Positions 10,177-21,302 of a stretch of 64,000 nucleotides of DNA are shown in pieces (position 1 is the first letter of the stretch; every line of letters begins with the position of its first letter). A model generated the notes under the pieces. The model saw nothing but the letters and a program-made list of their open reading frames with translations, searched no databases and was not told the DNA's origin. Origin of the DNA: Pezicula radicicola (Eukaryota; Ascomycota; Leotiomycetes; Helotiales; Dermateaceae); contig PDUO01000018.1 of the NCBI GenBank assembly GCA_003008705.1, positions 584,630-648,629 on the forward strand, read 5' to 3'. The translations under genes and the position numbers were made by a program.

Positions 10177-13100
10177 ATGTGGCCTGCTGCGATGAATGGG
10201 CAAATTGGACCTGGTCAGGGTCCTTCTGAGGGCTTTGCCGGTGGGCTGGAGGATCATCTGCGCGGCTTAATACTAAGCAATGCAAAGGCTATCCCCCCCT
10301 TCAGCGAACCCCCACCACATCAGGTCGACGCCAGACTGCCACCTCATATGACCACGGCACCCCGCGATGAGCAGCAGGAGTACTTGGCGCACTACAAGGC
10401 AGGGCCTCAACCTCTACCAGCGGCTCCGTCTCAAAGCTCCTTCTCTGAGAATATACCTCTAAAACAAGGACCTCAGGACGGCCAGACTGGGAGGAAGAAG
10501 CCAAACCAAGCACAACGACGCAAAATGAACTCTGAGTTGTCCATTCCTATCAATGCAAGGCCAAATGCGCAATTTTCACCACTTGCACGGGGTGGATTTC
10601 AGGGACAATCGCCTTCGCCACGAGGCCCCCATGGTTACAATAGTCAATCCCATGCGCAGCAGAACCAAAGAAATAATCCTCACCAATACTCCCCTCATTC
10701 GCAAGGTCCGTCTCCTGCTTCTCCATATCCTTCCCACATGCAGTTCCAGCAAGGGCCACCCCATCCCTCCATGCAACAGTATCCATCTGGCCATATGCAA
10801 GGAACGCGAGGGATGCAGAGCCCAAATCAATTCCAGCAGCAATATACAAGTAACAATGGTCCCGACCCTGGATCCTTTGAACCGAGACCGCCCCCACAGA
10901 ACCGGCATTTGTATCAACCTAACCATAGCCATTCACAGGGACGAGGACGACCATTCGCTCAAAATATTACGGTTCTTGGTCCAGAAGATATCAAACTTCA
11001 GGGTGCATACCTTGAAGAGCTGTTCATGGCGCACATTCCAAATGTTGGTATTCAAGATGATGAGGTAGCTGAAAAGGAAACATTTCGAGTCGTGGTGGAA
11101 AGAGCTTGCCGTGAATGTATAGATGAATATGAAAAGCAAGGAATTGGAAATCACAATTTTGATTCATCGACTGTACAGCTCAAATGTTTCGGTAGCATGA
11201 GTTCCGGCTTTGCTACCAAGGCATCTGACATGGATCTTGCTCTTCTTAGTCCACACTCGCAGCCGTCCCCAGAATCCGCAGAATCACCAATACCACGTCT
11301 TCTCGAAAAGAAGTTATTAGGAATGGGATATGGAGCTCGTTTGCTTACCCGTACAAGAGTACCAATCATCAAGCTCTGCGAAAAACCTACAGAGAAGCTA
11401 ATGGCTGACTTACTGGAGGAACGAAGCAAATGGGAAAATGGGTTCAACGACGAAGAGGAAGAGACAATCATGCCAGGAGCAGCAGAGGAAGACAAAGAAC
11501 CATCAAAGCATTCTAGAATAGCAAAGCTCTCGCTGCCACCGAGCCCTCTGAACCAAAGTAGTGAATTAAAACCCACACAAAACAGAGCGCAGGAAAGCAA
11601 GAGGCCAGCCAATGGAGTCACCAGCGACCAAGAAAGCGCTGCACTCGAAAACAGTACGGTTAGTCAAGATTCGGAACAGCTTACTTCCTCTCTGTCAAAG
11701 TTGAAGCAGAAAGAGAACCAGTCGCTAGGTGATTACTACAATCTTGCCAAGCGTACCTTGCGCAGATTAGGTGGACGCGATGTGTCCCCAGGCTCTCCTT
11801 CACTTTCCGAAAATGAGTACAGACTCCTTAACGATGTATGCAAGGCATTTATTTCCGGACTTGCCTCTGAATCCTTGATCGACCAGTTACGTGGGTATAG
11901 AACCATATCTTCACTATACGATCAGGCGCTCCCTTTCATCTCGAGATCGCTACAAGGTGTCTGGCATCAAGTTGAAGGTGAACGACTTGCTATGGCGTGG
12001 GATTCAAGACTGTTACCAGAGTGTACTGATCGACATGAGTCAGAAGCCTTAGGTCTTGTCGAAGCATGGCGAGAATTGCAAGATAAAGATGGACCGCTCA
12101 CTGAGCCGTTAGCTTACAATAGACTACTATACGTAGCTTCGGAGAAGTTGAAAAAAATTGCTTCCTTGCGCCTTGTCTTTTTTGACCAAATTCATTACGA
12201 AGAGCCACAGTTCTATGAAGAAAGAGCCTTGAAATTGGCAGACGAACTTGGACGAGAAAGGGCAGCGATTGTGAGGCCAATTATCATTGCGCGTTATATC
12301 AATGGTGTCGCAAATCCCCATATCAGGGAAGAGCTTCAGAATCCCGCCCGCAGCAAAGCGTCGCTAAAACATGTAGCATTGCAGCACTCAATTCTGCAGC
12401 TCGCAGCTGACTATGAACATGCATTAACAACAGACATATTTGGCCAGTCTGACCGACCAGATGTTGAAGAGTTTATCAGTTTACTACGCCAACCAGACAT
12501 TGTCCCAGATCTCTCCGTAACTCCAACCCAGGAGAAGCCTTCTGTGTCTCATCTCATCTCTAAGATGCGGTTGCTTCCCGATCCAACGACAATATCTCTC
12601 AACAAACCCCGGGAAAAATATAAAGACCACCTGGAATTTCCCAAAACTGATATTGGCATACAATGCGATATCAATTTCTCCGCTCAGCTAGCCATACACA
12701 ACACGCTCCTCCTTCGATGCTATTCACACAGTGATCCACGAGTCAAGGCTATGGTCCTTTTCGTAAAGCACTGGGCTAAGGTGCGAGGAATTAATACCCC
12801 CTACCGAGGTTCACTTAGCAGTTACGGCTACGTACTCATGGTTTTGCACTATCTGGTTAATGTTGCACAACCGTTTGTATGTCCCAACCTCCAGGTCCTC
12901 CGTCGCGAACTACCTGCGTATCTGCCACCTGCCGAGATTGCAGCACAAACGATATGCAATGGTCGGGATGTGCACTTTTGGAGGAATGAGGCTGAAATAC
13001 GATCTCTTGCCGAACGCAAGCTGCTGAATCACAACCACGAATCTGTTGGAACGTTACTTAGGGGCTTTTTCGAATATTTTGCTCAGAGTGGTCAGATGAC

Positions 13101-13665
13101 GACCATTAATGTCCGAGGTTTTGATTGGGGAAGGGAAGTTTTGAGTCTTAGAACACAAGGCGGAATAATGACAAAGCAGGACAAAGGCTGGGTAGGTGCT
13201 AGGACAGTTGTTGAGACTACCACAACGGCTGCACCACCTACTCCATCCACCGTCCCTGCTGTTTCCAAACCTACTGAGGATTGCGAACAAAGTGGAGCGC
13301 CTGAACCTAGTCCCACTGATCCCAAGCTTAGACCAGTCTCGAAGACTGTGGAAGAAGTCAAAGAGATCCGCCACCGTTATCTTTTTGCTATCGAGGACCC
13401 CTTTGAACTTGATCATAATGTCGCCCGGACTGTCACTCACAATGGAATTGTACAAATCCGAGACGAATTCCGGAGAGCTTGGCGCATAATCAACAATGTT
13501 GGGAGACATGGCGCAAAAGTTGATTTGCTTGACACCTTTGACGAAACTTCATCTGGTACAAAAACCCGCTGGACAGAGCTGTTGCATATAATCGAAGCAG
13601 CTGAGCCAAGCACTGAGAGCAAAGAAGGGACCAAGAAGCTCGCCGAAGCAGTCGGGGTTGCTTGA
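10177..13665 (+). CDS. Cid1-like poly(A)/terminal uridylyl nucleotidyltransferase
   Basis: Single exon, 1162 residues. Residues 1-270 are low complexity, rich in Pro/Gln/Ser. The nucleotidyltransferase signature is FGSMSSGFATKASDMDLALL (two catalytic Asp near residues 351 and 353). The third Asp is in GIQCDINF near residue 830, followed by the palm/central region VKAMVLFVKHWAKVRGIN and YRGSLSSYGYVLMVLHYL. The PAP/25A-associated domain follows (SVGTLLRGFFEYFA, near residue 960). The family adds non-templated A or U residues to RNA 3' ends. Fungal members such as Cid1, Cid13 and CutA act in cytoplasmic mRNA tagging and decay. The odd feature is the roughly 480 residues between the DxD pair and the third Asp, where Cid1 has about 60. 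The insert contains acidic and helical stretches. Substrate (A or U) cannot be told from sequence. Confidence 0.88.
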   Translation: MWPAAMNGQIGPGQGPSEGFAGGLEDHLRGLILSNAKAIPPFSEPPPHQVDARLPPHMTTAPRDEQQEYLAHYKAGPQPLPAAPSQSSFSENIPLKQGPQDGQTGRKKPNQAQRRKMNSELSIPINARPNAQFSPLARGGFQGQSPSPRGPHGYNSQSHAQQNQRNNPHQYSPHSQGPSPASPYPSHMQFQQGPPHPSMQQYPSGHMQGTRGMQSPNQFQQQYTSNNGPDPGSFEPRPPPQNRHLYQPNHSHSQGRGRPFAQNITVLGPEDIKLQGAYLEELFMAHIPNVGIQDDEVAEKETFRVVVERACRECIDEYEKQGIGNHNFDSSTVQLKCFGSMSSGFATKASDMDLALLSPHSQPSPESAESPIPRLLEKKLLGMGYGARLLTRTRVPIIKLCEKPTEKLMADLLEERSKWENGFNDEEEETIMPGAAEEDKEPSKHSRIAKLSLPPSPLNQSSELKPTQNRAQESKRPANGVTSDQESAALENSTVSQDSEQLTSSLSKLKQKENQSLGDYYNLAKRTLRRLGGRDVSPGSPSLSENEYRLLNDVCKAFISGLASESLIDQLRGYRTISSLYDQALPFISRSLQGVWHQVEGERLAMAWDSRLLPECTDRHESEALGLVEAWRELQDKDGPLTEPLAYNRLLYVASEKLKKIASLRLVFFDQIHYEEPQFYEERALKLADELGRERAAIVRPIIIARYINGVANPHIREELQNPARSKASLKHVALQHSILQLAADYEHALTTDIFGQSDRPDVEEFISLLRQPDIVPDLSVTPTQEKPSVSHLISKMRLLPDPTTISLNKPREKYKDHLEFPKTDIGIQCDINFSAQLAIHNTLLLRCYSHSDPRVKAMVLFVKHWAKVRGINTPYRGSLSSYGYVLMVLHYLVNVAQPFVCPNLQVLRRELPAYLPPAEIAAQTICNGRDVHFWRNEAEIRSLAERKLLNHNHESVGTLLRGFFEYFAQSGQMTTINVRGFDWGREVLSLRTQGGIMTKQDKGWVGARTVVETTTTAAPPTPSTVPAVSKPTEDCEQSGAPEPSPTDPKLRPVSKTVEEVKEIRHRYLFAIEDPFELDHNVARTVTHNGIVQIRDEFRRAWRIINNVGRHGAKVDLLDTFDETSSGTKTRWTELLHIIEAAEPSTESKEGTKKLAEAVGVA

Positions 13666-14107
13666 TTGTGTTTTGATATACCCTTTGTATGGACTGGGCG
13701 GGTTTAGGCTGGGTCTAGTAGGGTGGGTTGCATGGGATATGGATCATGGCAGGGCTTTATGGTTGCACGGTTTTCAAAGCGTTGTATCTCACATAGAGCT
13801 TATTGGCTTCATTTGCCACGATTGCCCGGCTTGGCCACATTTCATTGAGCTATTGCATTCTGGGGCACGACATATATGCTAGAGCTCCAGCTGAGAATAC
13901 CATCTCACTTACATCCTCATTCTTATTCTGTTCGTGTCATGCTTGGATAACAGGTCAGTAGTTTCCTCTAAATTCTCCCTCAGTTGCAATACCTTCCTTG
14001 ATTGTGTCCAGTATGACTATAGGGCCAAATCCTGTCAGATCCTCTTGTCCAGTACACAGTTCAAAATATAGGCACAGATATGGATCCATAACAGTCGATA
14101 AACCTTT
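13666..14107. other. Convergent intergenic region
   Basis: Spacer between the 3' ends of the Cid1-like gene and the truncated monooxygenase gene. No gene or structured element seen. Confidence 0.5.
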
Positions 14108-15690
14108 TCACAGTTTTGCCTTAAGCTGTCCATCATCAATTGACAGTCGCTTCTCTTCCTCTACAGCCGCTGCCGCCTGTTTCTTCCACCATTCAACACG
14201 ACCAGAAAAAGCGGCCCCAAAAGTCTCAAGCCACGCAGGATCAAACTTCGGCAACACTCTACCAGAGGAATCGGGGCCGGGTTTACCGGCAATAGCACGC
14301 AATGCCTCGAAGAACTCTTCGAAATCTGGCGCCAGTGTGTAGAATGGAATACCTTCTCCACGCTTTGCCAAACGCTCGGTCTCCCATTTTCGTTGCTCCT
14401 CGACTAACGGTAGAGATGTGCGGCCTGCTAAGAGGCGAGCAACTGCTACGGCCTGCCATTCATAGACCCGGAATGTGAAACCGCCAGCAATCTGATGAGG
14501 CGAAAGTGAGCACTAAATCATCTTTGACAAGTGAAAGCTACTTACACCACCAACAAACGCCAGTGTCGGATCATCCTGCTTGAAAACATGTAGGTACAAA
14601 CCAGGTATTCTCCTATTTACAACTTTAACCGATGGGAGAAAGGGAAGACTGAAATCATATCCCGTGGCAAAAATTACATTGTCAATATCGCTTAAGGAGC
14701 TTCCATCGCTAAAGTATATGGTTCCATCACGGCCGAAACGCGAGATTTCTTTTTTGATGAAGATGTGAGGATGTGTGAATGGTGCCCATCCGAGTGCTGC
14801 TAGTGGTTCTCGAAGGGATACGTAGACTGGTTTTTTGGTTGATGTTCGGATGTCGTGTAAGGTGTCGAAGGCTGAGACTGAACCTCCGATTACTACTACT
14901 CTCTGCCGAAGTGTAAAGGGTCAGCTTGTATTCAGACAAGAATCCTCCAAGGAAGGTCCACCTTGTTTTGAAATAGCTTTCCGCCCCTATAATGTTTACT
15001 ATGTATTATTCTTCCTGGAAAACGGTCGTTGTATTCAAGCAAGCCAGGTATTTCAGGGATGTATGGCAGAGAAAAGTGTCCAGAAGCGACTACAATACCA
15101 TCGAATGTTTCGTGCCAGCACTGATCCTTAGATTTACTAGGAATCTCTTTACGTAAAGTAAGGACCCACTTAGAACCTCTCTTTTCAGCCAATTCAACAG
15201 TTGTCTTAAATTCTACAAGCTTTTCATGTCCAGAACTAGTAAAAAGGCTCTCAACCCATTCGCGTATAAGTTCTCGGTGTCTGAATATTGAGTCTGGACC
15301 ATATTGAGATAAAGACCAATCCGAAAGAGTATCTGAGATTGGCTCTTGTGTGTAACTCATGACTGAAGGTGGAACATTACTATGAAGCTGTTCATGCATT
15401 GACGTATCCGAAAATGTATACTGGTGACTATTGATTCTCTCGTTTTTGGGTGTCTGTGTCGGTAAGTTTGTAGGAATTGGAACTGTGCTGTCGGCATTTC
15501 GTTCAATGAGGTTGCGAAGTGAAGGAATCCCGACCGGTAGTTCTGGTGTGTAGACCCTTGTTGCTGAATTAGTTGAGGTTCGGAGAATATGGATTTTGAT
15601 GGACTTACCATGTTCCACCTGCAAGGTCTTTACGTTCAAAGACTCTGATCACATCAAATGCATTCTCTCGCACAAGAGAATCTATACCCA
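14108..15690 (-). pseudogene. 5'-truncated flavin-containing monooxygenase
   Basis: Four coding blocks on the minus strand: about 15690-15609, 15556-14962, 14902-14546 and 14491-14108. The junctions keep frame across short introns. The preserved part starts at DSLVRENAFDVIRVFERKDL-AGGTW and continues through FRHRELIREWVESLF, FDGIVVASGHFSLPYIPEIP, the second dinucleotide-binding motif RVVVIGGSVSAFDTL, DNVIFATGYDFSLPFLP, and a C-terminus ending QLKAKL. This is a fungal FMO-like enzyme, which uses FAD and NADPH to oxygenate small N- or S-containing substrates. The first FAD-binding GxGxxG motif and the start codon (about 20-25 residues) are absent. Instead the sequence runs directly into the opposite-strand transporter gene at about 15680. 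Everything downstream appears intact, so the truncation looks like a single recent deletion or rearrangement. A functional product is unlikely. Confidence 0.8.
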
Positions 15691-16782
15691 AGACGAGCAA
15701 GCCCTAAGACAAGCCTGGTGGTTTTCTGGAACTGGATGGTTCACTATCATCGGTAGCGCACTTAACTACGGGTTTGCTCAGATTGAATCAGGCTCTCTTA
15801 AACGATGGCAATATATCTACGTACTAGCTGGAGCTTTGACAGTACTATTTGGAATCTGGTGTTTTTTCCTTCCAAATTCTCCAGTGACTGCCTGGTTTTT
15901 GACGTCTGAAGAACGTGTCATTGCTGTTGAAAGGCTGTGGAAAGGCCAAACAGGTGTACGATGCCAGACGCTGAAGATGAGTCAGATTAAAGAGTCTCTG
16001 CTAGACCCCAAAATATGGCTTATTGCAATCATGATGGCAGCAGCGTGGGTTCGTTCCGTAATTTTACCTACACAGGCTGCTAATAATTGATATAGATATA
16101 CTATTAATGGGGCCATTTCAGGATTTGGCCCATTGATTATTTCTACGTTTGGCTTCAGCACCCTGGAATCAATTCTCTTCCAATTTCCCGTCGGAGCCAT
16201 CTCTGTGGTTTTTATTCCTCTCTGTGGTTGGGTTTCTTCCAGAATTCCTAATACGAGGGTCATCATGTTGATACTGTCTTGTCTGCCTGTAATAGCAGGT
16301 TGTGTCCTCATTTGGAAGTCGGAATGGCGTCACAGACCTGCTGCTCTAGTAGTTGGCTATGCTCTTATTGGCTTCTTTGGACCGGTGGTCAGTCTTATTA
16401 TTACGCTAGGCGCAAGCAATGTCACTGGAGTGACGAAGAAGAGCCTCATGGCTGCTGCTGTGTTCATGGCTTACACTGTTGGAAACATTATTGGCCCGCA
16501 ACTGGTCAAAAGTCAGACTAAAGCAAGCCATTATCCTGAGCTATGGACTGGACTTTTAATCTGGTAAGTCAAGAGGTTTCATGATAGTTTCAGACTCCTT
16601 AATGCTAATATCCTGTTCATAGTTATTGTATTACTATTGTTGCTGCTGTCGCTTTGTATATTATTTTGTGGAAGGAGAACAAACGTAGAGATCTCTTGGA
16701 TCTTGATGAGAATGAGCGAGATAGAATTGCCTTCGACGATCTAACTGACAAACAAAATGTTCACTTTAGATATGTTTTGTAG
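15676..16782 (+). pseudogene. 5'-truncated MFS transporter (allantoate permease/ACS type)
   Basis: The preserved part begins at about IYTQDEQALRQAWWFSGTGW, a region that in Dal5-like anion:cation symporters follows the first five or so membrane segments. It continues through WQYIYVLAGALTVLFGIWCF, PLIISTFGFSTLESILFQF and PVGAISVVFIPLCGW to the cytoplasmic tail FDDLTDKQNVHFRYVL. One intron near 16049-16108 (donor GTGGGT, acceptor ATAG) restores AAAYTINGAISGFGP in frame. A second starts at 16565. About 330 residues remain where a full-length protein has around 500, so the N-terminal half with its start is missing. The break coincides with the break in the opposite-strand monooxygenase. Both genes probably once diverged from a shared promoter. 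Confidence 0.78.
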
Positions 16783-18636
16783 AAAATCAGTCTGTTTCAA
16801 TAGGCTCTAAAATTAGACCACATTTTAAGAAGATGTACACGAGTAGTGCTCGGCAAGTGAAGCCAAGGCAGTAACCAGCAGAAGTTTGTTAATTTTTCAG
16901 TCTGGTTAGGCAAGGACAGAGAGAAGAATCAAATAGGACAAATGCCTAATATTCTCTAACCACCCTTAAGCAGTGAAACTACCGGGAAAGAAAATCTCAT
17001 GACTAGAGTACTCAATTTCTTGAAGTGATAGTACTATGTGTCGTTTGGAGAAACCAATTTTGCGACTCGCTAGACTGGGAAATTTAGCGACATCGGAGTA
17101 CTAAATTTTTAATGGTTGCCTAGAGTTACTCAATTCACAGAATCTGATAATTACGCATAGAGACCTCCAGAATATGTACGCATCTACTGTAGAATATTAA
17201 CACCACCATATTCCCGTTTCTACCAAACACAGCTCACAGAGATCAAATACCATCACTATACCAAGTATACATCTAGGCTCGTGAGATTTAACTTCGATAA
17301 TTAACAATTCCTCCTTCTACCCAGGAAAATTTACTAGCGCGACCGGGACTTTACTAAAATGTACTGCGGCCCTAATATGTGTACTAACATGCCAAACAAC
17401 ACAGTCTCAGAGGAAATCCCCCTAGAAATTAAAGATCTGGCTTTAGATGTAATACACTAGACATCTACAAAATCTTTATCTGATAACGAAAACAACAAAT
17501 CAAACGCACAACACGAAGTTTGTTGACAACGAACATTGCTTACCTTTTTTGTAAAGTTTTAGATAGCCCTAGTGTTGTACATTAGAAGTGGTTTTAATCC
17601 GTTTGTAAATAACGTGAATATAGATTCTTTGCCCTAGACTTAAGGTTTGTGCTGCATATGTGAAAACAAGTGTATAGCTGGTGGTACTTGTCTATAGTAT
17701 ACCTATAATACTAAAAAAAAAACACCCTTAATGTCTATAGTTAACATAAAAGAACAACTAGAAAGGATTATAGCCCTTTATACAAGCTGCAAAAACAGGA
17801 TGTATACTAGTATTTTGAAGTGTACAATTTAGGTCAGATGTAGGCACGAAATCAACAGGTCCTAATAAAAACAATAAAGCAAATAGACAACAAACTTGTT
17901 TAAGTAAATTTTTCATAAGGTAGGCTTAGAGTAGTTTTGTAAGTATCTCAAGTTAAGGTAGTCGCTTAAGTTAAGTTGGTCGTTCAAAATCTATAACTCT
18001 TAGGTAGGTCCATCAGTTTTAGTACTATATGCCTGCGATGCTGTAGAATCGTAATTTTTAGAGACTGATGCAATTCTAGCCTTCATACTTGCCTTCTGCG
18101 CGAGTGCATTGTAGGTTAGTCAAGTCGGCTACTGCAATAATTTAGTTCTTTAAGTGAGTGACATAGATATAGCCACATGGAAGCACCTCTATTTCAGGAT
18201 AATATTCTAGCTTCAAGTTTCAATAATTTCGCCTCGGGATCAACAACATGGTTCTCGTATTCTTTAATCCATCGGACTGATGGTCCATTCTTTGTATTGC
18301 AGGTAGACATTATCGTCTTGTTGTGCTTTGTGTTGTAGAATATGATAAAGGATCAAAAAGCACTATTGTAGATACAAGTACAATACTTCTTTATTTATTC
18401 TTTCAAGTTTAGACAATACTATCGTGCGTACCTAGATAATATAACAATTTAATTGTTCACTCCGCTGAAGTTTAGACAGCACATTTGTTTTGCTTGTCGA
18501 TGGCAAGAACAGCACAATGCAATTGTGTACAAATATGCCTGAGCTCGACGATAATAACTCACAGTCAATCATCCATCAATCACATCTTTATCCTCGAAAC
18601 CTGTCACACGTATCATGCCAACAAAAAAAAAAAGCA
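16783..18636. other. AT-rich gene-free stretch
   Basis: About 1.85 kb of AT-rich sequence with many stops in all frames. Short motifs such as taagttaagttggtcg recur loosely near 17940-17990. It looks like decayed repeat DNA, but no terminal repeats or coding remnant could be recognised. Confidence 0.4.
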
Positions 18637-18810
18637 ATGAGTTCAAATCCTTATGACGACGCGCTGCGGGCGGCGAGACGAGTACGAGAACAGAGAAAGA
18701 AGGAGAAGCAGGAGAGAGCGATGGAGAGGTACCGAGAAAAGGTCCAGAAATCAAACAATGTTTTGGACGCGGTATTCAAAGATAAGAGGAAGAAGGATTG
18801 GATGAAGTAG
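18637..18810 (+). CDS. Small lysine/arginine-rich hypothetical protein
   Basis: A 57-residue frame starting MSSNPYDDALRAARRVREQ and ending DKRKKDWMK. It is almost entirely charged and predicted helical, as in a short coiled coil. No domain recognised. The ATG at 18637 follows an A-rich tract, and in-frame codons upstream show no coding look. It sits convergent to the laccase gene. It could be a real small protein or a chance frame. Confidence 0.4.
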   Translation: MSSNPYDDALRAARRVREQRKKEKQERAMERYREKVQKSNNVLDAVFKDKRKKDWMK

Positions 18811-18952
18811 TGAGTGGAAGGTTTGTAAGAGTAAGAGGTAAATTGTAAATTATAGAAAAGTTATGTACAACTGATTAAATTTCCTCATCCTAAAACTATT
18901 TCCCATGGACTTAATTGTGATTCACACTACGGACCAAATTACCATTAACTAA

Positions 18953-21302
18953 CTAGATACCAGAATCATCTTTCAAGTAATAAGCCTCGGAAGGATACCA
19001 AGCATTCCAATTATCACAAGTTTTAGTCCAGGCAGAACTAATAGGATTAACTATCGTGATCTGATCTTTGCTTTCGAGGAATTGAACTGCAAGTCCCTCG
19101 CCTGCGTGCCACGCAATATGGCAATGCTATACAGCCAGAAATTCAGAGTTAGCCTACTCGTTCTAGATGTCTTGGGAGCAACTCAATTGAGGACGTACCA
19201 TGATCCAAGCACCTGGGTTGTCAGTCTGGAAAGCGAGAGCAAGCCATCCACCTGTAGGAAGCATAGCTACGTCTCGGCGAGTTGGGTTTGTATATTCGAG
19301 GTTTGCTGCGTCAGTGCTTGCGTTGTAAGTTCCCGTGCCTGTGCCGAGAACATAGAAGTCGTGACCGTGGAGATGGATTGGATGCGGGACGTTGACTGTG
19401 ATAGGACTACCGGCTACCTCTGTTTAGATTATTCGAGTCAGTATTACTTCTTCAACTAATAGGCAGAAATCTTCGTCCAGAACTGCAAGATATATATATT
19501 TTGAAAACAAGACATATAGCGGGAATATGACCGGTCTTCTGACAAATTTTAACTCGGAGAAAACGAACCTTGGATGATCCAGTAATACCACTGTCCAGCA
19601 ACTGAGAGCTCGATTAAGTTTGAAGAAGGTGGGTAACTTGTATTTCCCGTGGCGACATACTCGAGGATTGGGACATCCCAATTTACATCTAGTGCTGTCA
19701 AATTGATACCCCATGACACCACGGGTCCAGTTTGAGTGACTCCAATATTGATGGCGACGTCAAGTTCTTGAGTCTGGTTGGTGAGAGGACCGCTGGGAAC
19801 GAAAGAGTCCCAATATGGAACAAGCCCAGTCTCATCCGTACACCGCTGCGTATAGGTTGTCGCGGAAGAAGTTGGGTTACCAGCAGCTGCTCCTGCGTAA
19901 GTGAAGATGCTGTTGATATTTCCATTATTGTTGTTTGCTCCACAACCAGCTTGGTCTTGAACGACCGCCCTGAACCAATAATTACCAACTGTTTGGTTAG
20001 CAGTTATGATAACATCGTACCGCTGTCCGATTCCAAGGAATATCCAGTCCGCTGTGTAAGGTTTTATGGGAACAAAGTCTGACGTAATTACTTGAAACGG
20101 ATGGTTATCCAGAGAGACCATGAAGTGATTATCAACGGATGTGTTGATTAAGCGCAACCTGTACTTTTTACCTGATGTCAAGGTGTTTGTTGTGTACTTG
20201 CCGCCATTTGAGCTGACCATTGATCCGTTGATCAGCCCGGTATCCATAGCAGGGATAGGGCCAGGATTATGTGTGATGAAATCGGCTAAAGCAAAGGTTG
20301 TTTGGTAGGACCTAGATAGAAATTAATTTCCTATTTCCAAGAGCCTGTAATGAGACTAAGGCATACCAGTCGTTGATCGTGTATGTTCCTAAATCGATAT
20401 CATAATTCGCAGTTGCCGGACCACTTCACGAGTTAGTACTATGCTTTCTCTCAAGAAGTAGAAGTAAAAGCTATAAGACATGCTCTCAGAGAACAAAGAA
20501 ATATGTTACTTACTTGATCAAAATCCCACCGAAAACACCCTCGCCATATTGGCCAGAGAAATGGCTGTGGTACCATGAGGTGCCGAACTGAGTAGCTTGA
20601 AAAGTATAGGTTTTGGTATCGCCGGGAGCTAGAGGACACTCAGTGATACCCGGGACACCATCTTCTGTGTTGGTGTGGTATTGCCGCATTCCATGAAAAT
20701 GTAATCCTGTGCCATTTTCTGGTAGCGAGTTTTTCAGCGTGACTGAAATCATATCGCCCCAGCTTGCAATTATTGTTGGCCCTGGGTATTGACCGTTGAT
20801 TGCCATCACGAGACGATTGGTACCATCCGGAGCTAATGTGGTGTTGGTAATCTCGAAATTGTAAGATACTGTGTTACCGGTGGTTGGGAATTTCTGGTCA
20901 AAGTCTGTAGCAATGCTGAAGCCATTAGACCAGCAGCTTCTCGTGAGCGGCGAGTTTGTGCAGGCAGAGTCCGCGACCTTAGTCGACGAGGAAGTGGAAG
21001 AGATTTTGCTTGATGAAGAGCTGGAGGACGTCGTGATTGACGATGAGGCTGTGGTGGATGCCTTTCCCGGAAGTCAGTTGTTTTCTTGGAACAACCATTT
21101 TTGCAAGGCAAAAGAGGAGCGAAACTTAGTAGGATAAGACACTACTGGGACTGGGGTGCAGAATACAAACAACCAGTAAACATACCTTAGTGGAGGATGT
21201 GGCTCTTACTACAAGCCCGTCGTGTTCTTGATTGACTGGAATTATCGACCCAATGGCATAAGTCGCCAACGTGGAAAGGAGGAATATATTTGAGAAACGC
21301 AT
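18953..21302 (-). CDS. Secreted laccase (ascomycete multicopper oxidase)
   Basis: Six exons (21302-21186, about 21061-20514, 20423-20367, 20311-19569, 19419-19199, 19126-18953) give about 619 residues. A signal peptide (MRFSNIFLLSTLATYAIGS) is followed by a Ser/Thr-rich spacer and three cupredoxin domains. All four copper motifs are present: HFHG (His160, His162), WYHSH (204, 206), HPIHLHG (501, 504, 506) and HCHIAWH (563-569, with the T1 Cys564). The last motif only appears when the 72-nt intron before it is removed. The protein ends DSGI, the C-terminal plug typical of ascomycete laccases. It oxidises phenols with reduction of O2 to water outside the cell, with roles in lignin or humic breakdown, detoxification or pigment. 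The acceptor before exon 2 is the least certain junction. Everything else is frame-consistent. Confidence 0.95.

Noticed and set aside
11151..11621. Long minus-strand open frame inside the Cid1-like gene
   Set aside because: Antisense shadow of a well-supported coding exon, with no domain of its own.
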